The notes under the pieces are model-generated. The model was given only the letters and a program-made list of their open reading frames with translations, did no database searches and was not told where the DNA came from. A stretch of 45,004 nucleotides of DNA from Geomonas diazotrophica (GTDB lineage Bacteria > Desulfobacterota > Desulfuromonadia > Geobacterales > Geobacteraceae): the NCBI RefSeq assembly GCF_018919385.1, contig NZ_JAHLMF010000021.1:336-45339 (forward strand). Direction: 5' to 3'. Below, piece by piece: positions 43,411-45,004 of the stretch. Made by a program: the position numbers and the translations under genes. Position 1 is the stretch's first letter; the number at the start of each line of letters is the position of its first letter.

Positions 43411-44316
43411 CTATGGATCTGTCCAGGTTATTTCCACCGGATACCCCTTATTCTCATAATAGGCACGAACCAGTTTCCCCATGTCAACCCGTTGCAGCAG
43501 TCCCTGATCTGCCAACATGTGCAGGATATCTCCAACCCCCACCGTGTCTCTATCCTGGTGGTGGAATTCAATGAATACCTTCCCCTCCTTCACTCCCACC
43601 TTCACCGGCTGGTTTATAATCCATACCCGCATCCCTTGCTGAACTTTGGCAAACAGCGACGCGATGTCATCTGGATACAGGCGCAAACAACCGTGACTCG
43701 ACCGTCTGCCAATCCCCCAGGGACGGTTCGTCCCGTGGATAAGAATTTCCTTGCGGGACAGGCGCAAAGCATGTCGCCCGAGCGGGTTACGCTCTCCAGG
43801 CGCGACCACCGCGGGAAGTTGTGGTCGCTGACGCCGGATGGAAGCGGGGACATGCCAGCTAGGATCGAGGATTTTATCAACTATGACAAACCTTCCAACC
43901 GGCGTGTCGGTGCCTTCATCGCCTATGCCTATAGGGTAGGACTCGACCCCGTAGGCATCGGTCGTTGGAAAAACGAATAGCCGCAACTCAGCCAAGTTGA
44001 CCACGATGGAAGGACGTTCAGATACTGCCGGGGGGATCCACGCCGAAGGTATGGTAACAACCGTACCAGACTTAGGGAGAATCGGGTCGACTCCGGGATT
44101 CGCGTCCCGCATCTCGTTGTAGCCGAGATCAAACCTCCGGGCGATTTCAATGAGGGATTCCTTTGGACGCACTTTGTACTGGCGTAGTTGTCCAATATAC
44201 CCGCCAGCGTAGTAGGGAGGCAACGCAGCAGCCGCCTCACCTGCACGCGCGGAACAGGTCGGCAGCACAAGCGCCGCTACCACGGCACAGAGGACGACAA
44301 GCACGTTGCAAACCAT
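43411..44316 (-). CDS. L,D-transpeptidase with LysM domain
   Basis: A 301-residue secreted enzyme that forms 3-3 crosslinks in peptidoglycan or anchors lipoprotein to it. Signal peptide (about 1-26), LysM (about 45-92, YKVRPKESLIEIARRFDLGYNEMRDANP), then the YkuD domain with IHGTNRPWGIG (H194) and SSHGCLRL (H208, C210, the nucleophile). Architecture matches YcfS/ErfK. It follows the coiled-coil lipoprotein gene by 14 nt; that partner is like Lpp, whose attachment is the job of such enzymes. No clear Shine-Dalgarno precedes ATG 44316. Confidence 0.93.
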   Translation of the reverse strand: MVCNVLVVLCAVVAALVLPTCSARAGEAAAALPPYYAGGYIGQLRQYKVRPKESLIEIARRFDLGYNEMRDANPGVDPILPKSGTVVTIPSAWIPPAVSERPSIVVNLAELRLFVFPTTDAYGVESYPIGIGDEGTDTPVGRFVIVDKILDPSWHVPASIRRQRPQLPAVVAPGERNPLGRHALRLSRKEILIHGTNRPWGIGRRSSHGCLRLYPDDIASLFAKVQQGMRVWIINQPVKVGVKEGKVFIEFHHQDRDTVGVGDILHMLADQGLLQRVDMGKLVRAYYENKGYPVEITWTDP

Positions 44317-44330
44317 GGCTATTGTCGTCG

Positions 44331-44669
44331 CTATTTCTTCTGCTCAAGCTCGAACATCTTTTCCGCTCTTTCAGCAGCCTGCGTGGCAATGGTCGCAGCA
44401 GCTTCTGCTCTTTGTGCGCTGCCATCCGCCCTAGCTGTAGCATCATCGAGCATGGCCTTGTTAGCAAGTTGCGCCTGAGAGACTTGGTTCTCAAGCGTGG
44501 CAAGCCTGCTCTCTAAAGAGTTAACTCGCTCGGCGAGCGAGGCACTCTTTGCTTCGAGAACATCAACCTTGCAGGAAACTTGATCAAGTTGCCTGCTGAC
44601 GTAGCCCTTGGTGGCACAACCAGACACCATGAAGGGGACTGCAATAACGATAAGGAAGGTGAGCTTCAA
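44331..44669 (-). CDS. Lpp-like coiled-coil lipoprotein
   Basis: A 112-residue lipoprotein: signal ending in MVSGC, then a heptad-rich stretch (DQVSCKVDVLEAKSASLAERVNSLESRLATLENQV) and a long Ala-rich helix ending in EQKK. The terminal lysine matches the Lpp pattern, where the C-terminal Lys is linked to peptidoglycan by an L,D-transpeptidase, and the next gene encodes such an enzyme. The start is TTG at 44669, set by GGAGG six bases upstream; there is no better ATG. Alternatively it is one of the many Lpp-like proteins that are not crosslinked. Confidence 0.8.
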   Translation of the reverse strand: MKLTFLIVIAVPFMVSGCATKGYVSRQLDQVSCKVDVLEAKSASLAERVNSLESRLATLENQVSQAQLANKAMLDDATARADGSAQRAEAAATIATQAAERAEKMFELEQKK

Positions 44670-44704
44670 GATGAACCTCCACGCATAATAATTGACATTC
44701 GCCA

Positions 44705-44732
44705 ATTTTATACACCATGCCGGCATTTGCAA
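44705..44732 (-). promoter_or_regulatory. Promoter of the lipoprotein / L,D-transpeptidase pair
   Basis: TTGCAA (44727-44732), a 16-nt spacer and TAAAAT (44705-44710) on the minus strand, about 35 nt before the TTG start. The spacer contains the palindrome ATGCCGGCAT. Confidence 0.5.
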
Positions 44733-44851
44733 CGTGAACCTGTGAGAGATTGAAGTGGGGGCGGAGGGACGTGTTTCGAGGGGCGAAGCTGCAGGAGAAA
44801 GGAACAACGTCAGAGGCTCTGGGCAAGCAGCCCATGCGCAGAACGCGAAAA

Positions 44852-44884
44852 AGCCCCGTCTGTTTTCAGACGGGGCTTTTTCTA
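44852..44884 (-). terminator. rRNA operon terminator
   Basis: A perfect 11-bp stem of AGCCCCGTCTG with its complement around a TTTT loop (44852-44877); T runs are on both strands (TTTTTC), so it works in either direction. It lies 7 nt after the 5S gene. Confidence 0.95.
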
Positions 44885-44890
44885 TTAAAT

Positions 44891-45004
<114 letters not shown>

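Overview
The window is about 45 kb of GC-rich bacterial chromosome, most likely from the Geobacteraceae (Geobacter, Geomonas or Citrifermentans group). This is inferred from gene content and style: a mutL-miaA-hfq operon, a small CxxCH cytochrome, PilZ, BON and DUF1015 proteins, RtcB with archease, a short Hfq, and an endonuclease-type MutL. No species name can be given from the sequence alone.

Both edges are ribosomal RNA operons on the minus strand. The left edge is the promoter and boxA leader of an operon whose 16S gene lies just outside. The right edge is a nearly complete 5S gene with its terminator. The segment is therefore the interval between two co-oriented rrn operons.

Layout: 0.6-10.3 kb (minus) holds metY, malQ, ftsH, a PilZ / HD / Cas6-like operon, a class II aldolase and a DUF4140-type secreted protein. 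10.3-20.3 kb (minus) holds an FKBP lipoprotein, DUF1015, a SPOR-NlpC/P60 lipoprotein, and the run pgpH-ybeY-dgkA/PAP2-corC-lnt-prfB, with a programmed frameshift in prfB. 20.4-23.5 kb has eno and an RluA-type synthase (plus) facing pcm (minus). 23.7-24.5 kb has no protein gene. It contains a strong promoter, a boxA-like element, a roughly 445-nt highly foldable transcript and an intrinsic terminator, followed by a G/C-strand-biased tandem repeat. 24.5-30.2 kb holds a zinc-ribbon protein, an S1-domain protein, tiny genes behind a sigma-28-type promoter, rtcB-archease and a BON-domain pair. 30.3-33.0 kb is a polar amino-acid ABC transporter whose permease carries an extra N-terminal periplasmic domain. 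33-39.3 kb holds a DRTGG/BioD-like protein, a PDZ-radical SAM DUF512 protein and hfq-miaA-mutL. 39.4-44.7 kb holds a D,D-carboxypeptidase, YjbQ, a two-protein response-regulator/PP2C pair, a monoheme cytochrome, an L,D-transpeptidase and a coiled-coil lipoprotein.

Most genes are housekeeping: envelope (lnt, dgkA-PAP2, carboxypeptidase, L,D-transpeptidase, NlpC/P60), RNA (prfB, ybeY, hfq, miaA, rtcB, pseudouridine synthase) and c-di-nucleotide signalling (PgpH, PilZ). The most interesting items are the unassigned structured RNA at 23.7-24.16 kb, the orphan Cas6-like/HD/PilZ operon with no CRISPR array in the window, and three genes whose -10 box sits exactly 7 nt before the start codon, which suggests leaderless mRNAs.
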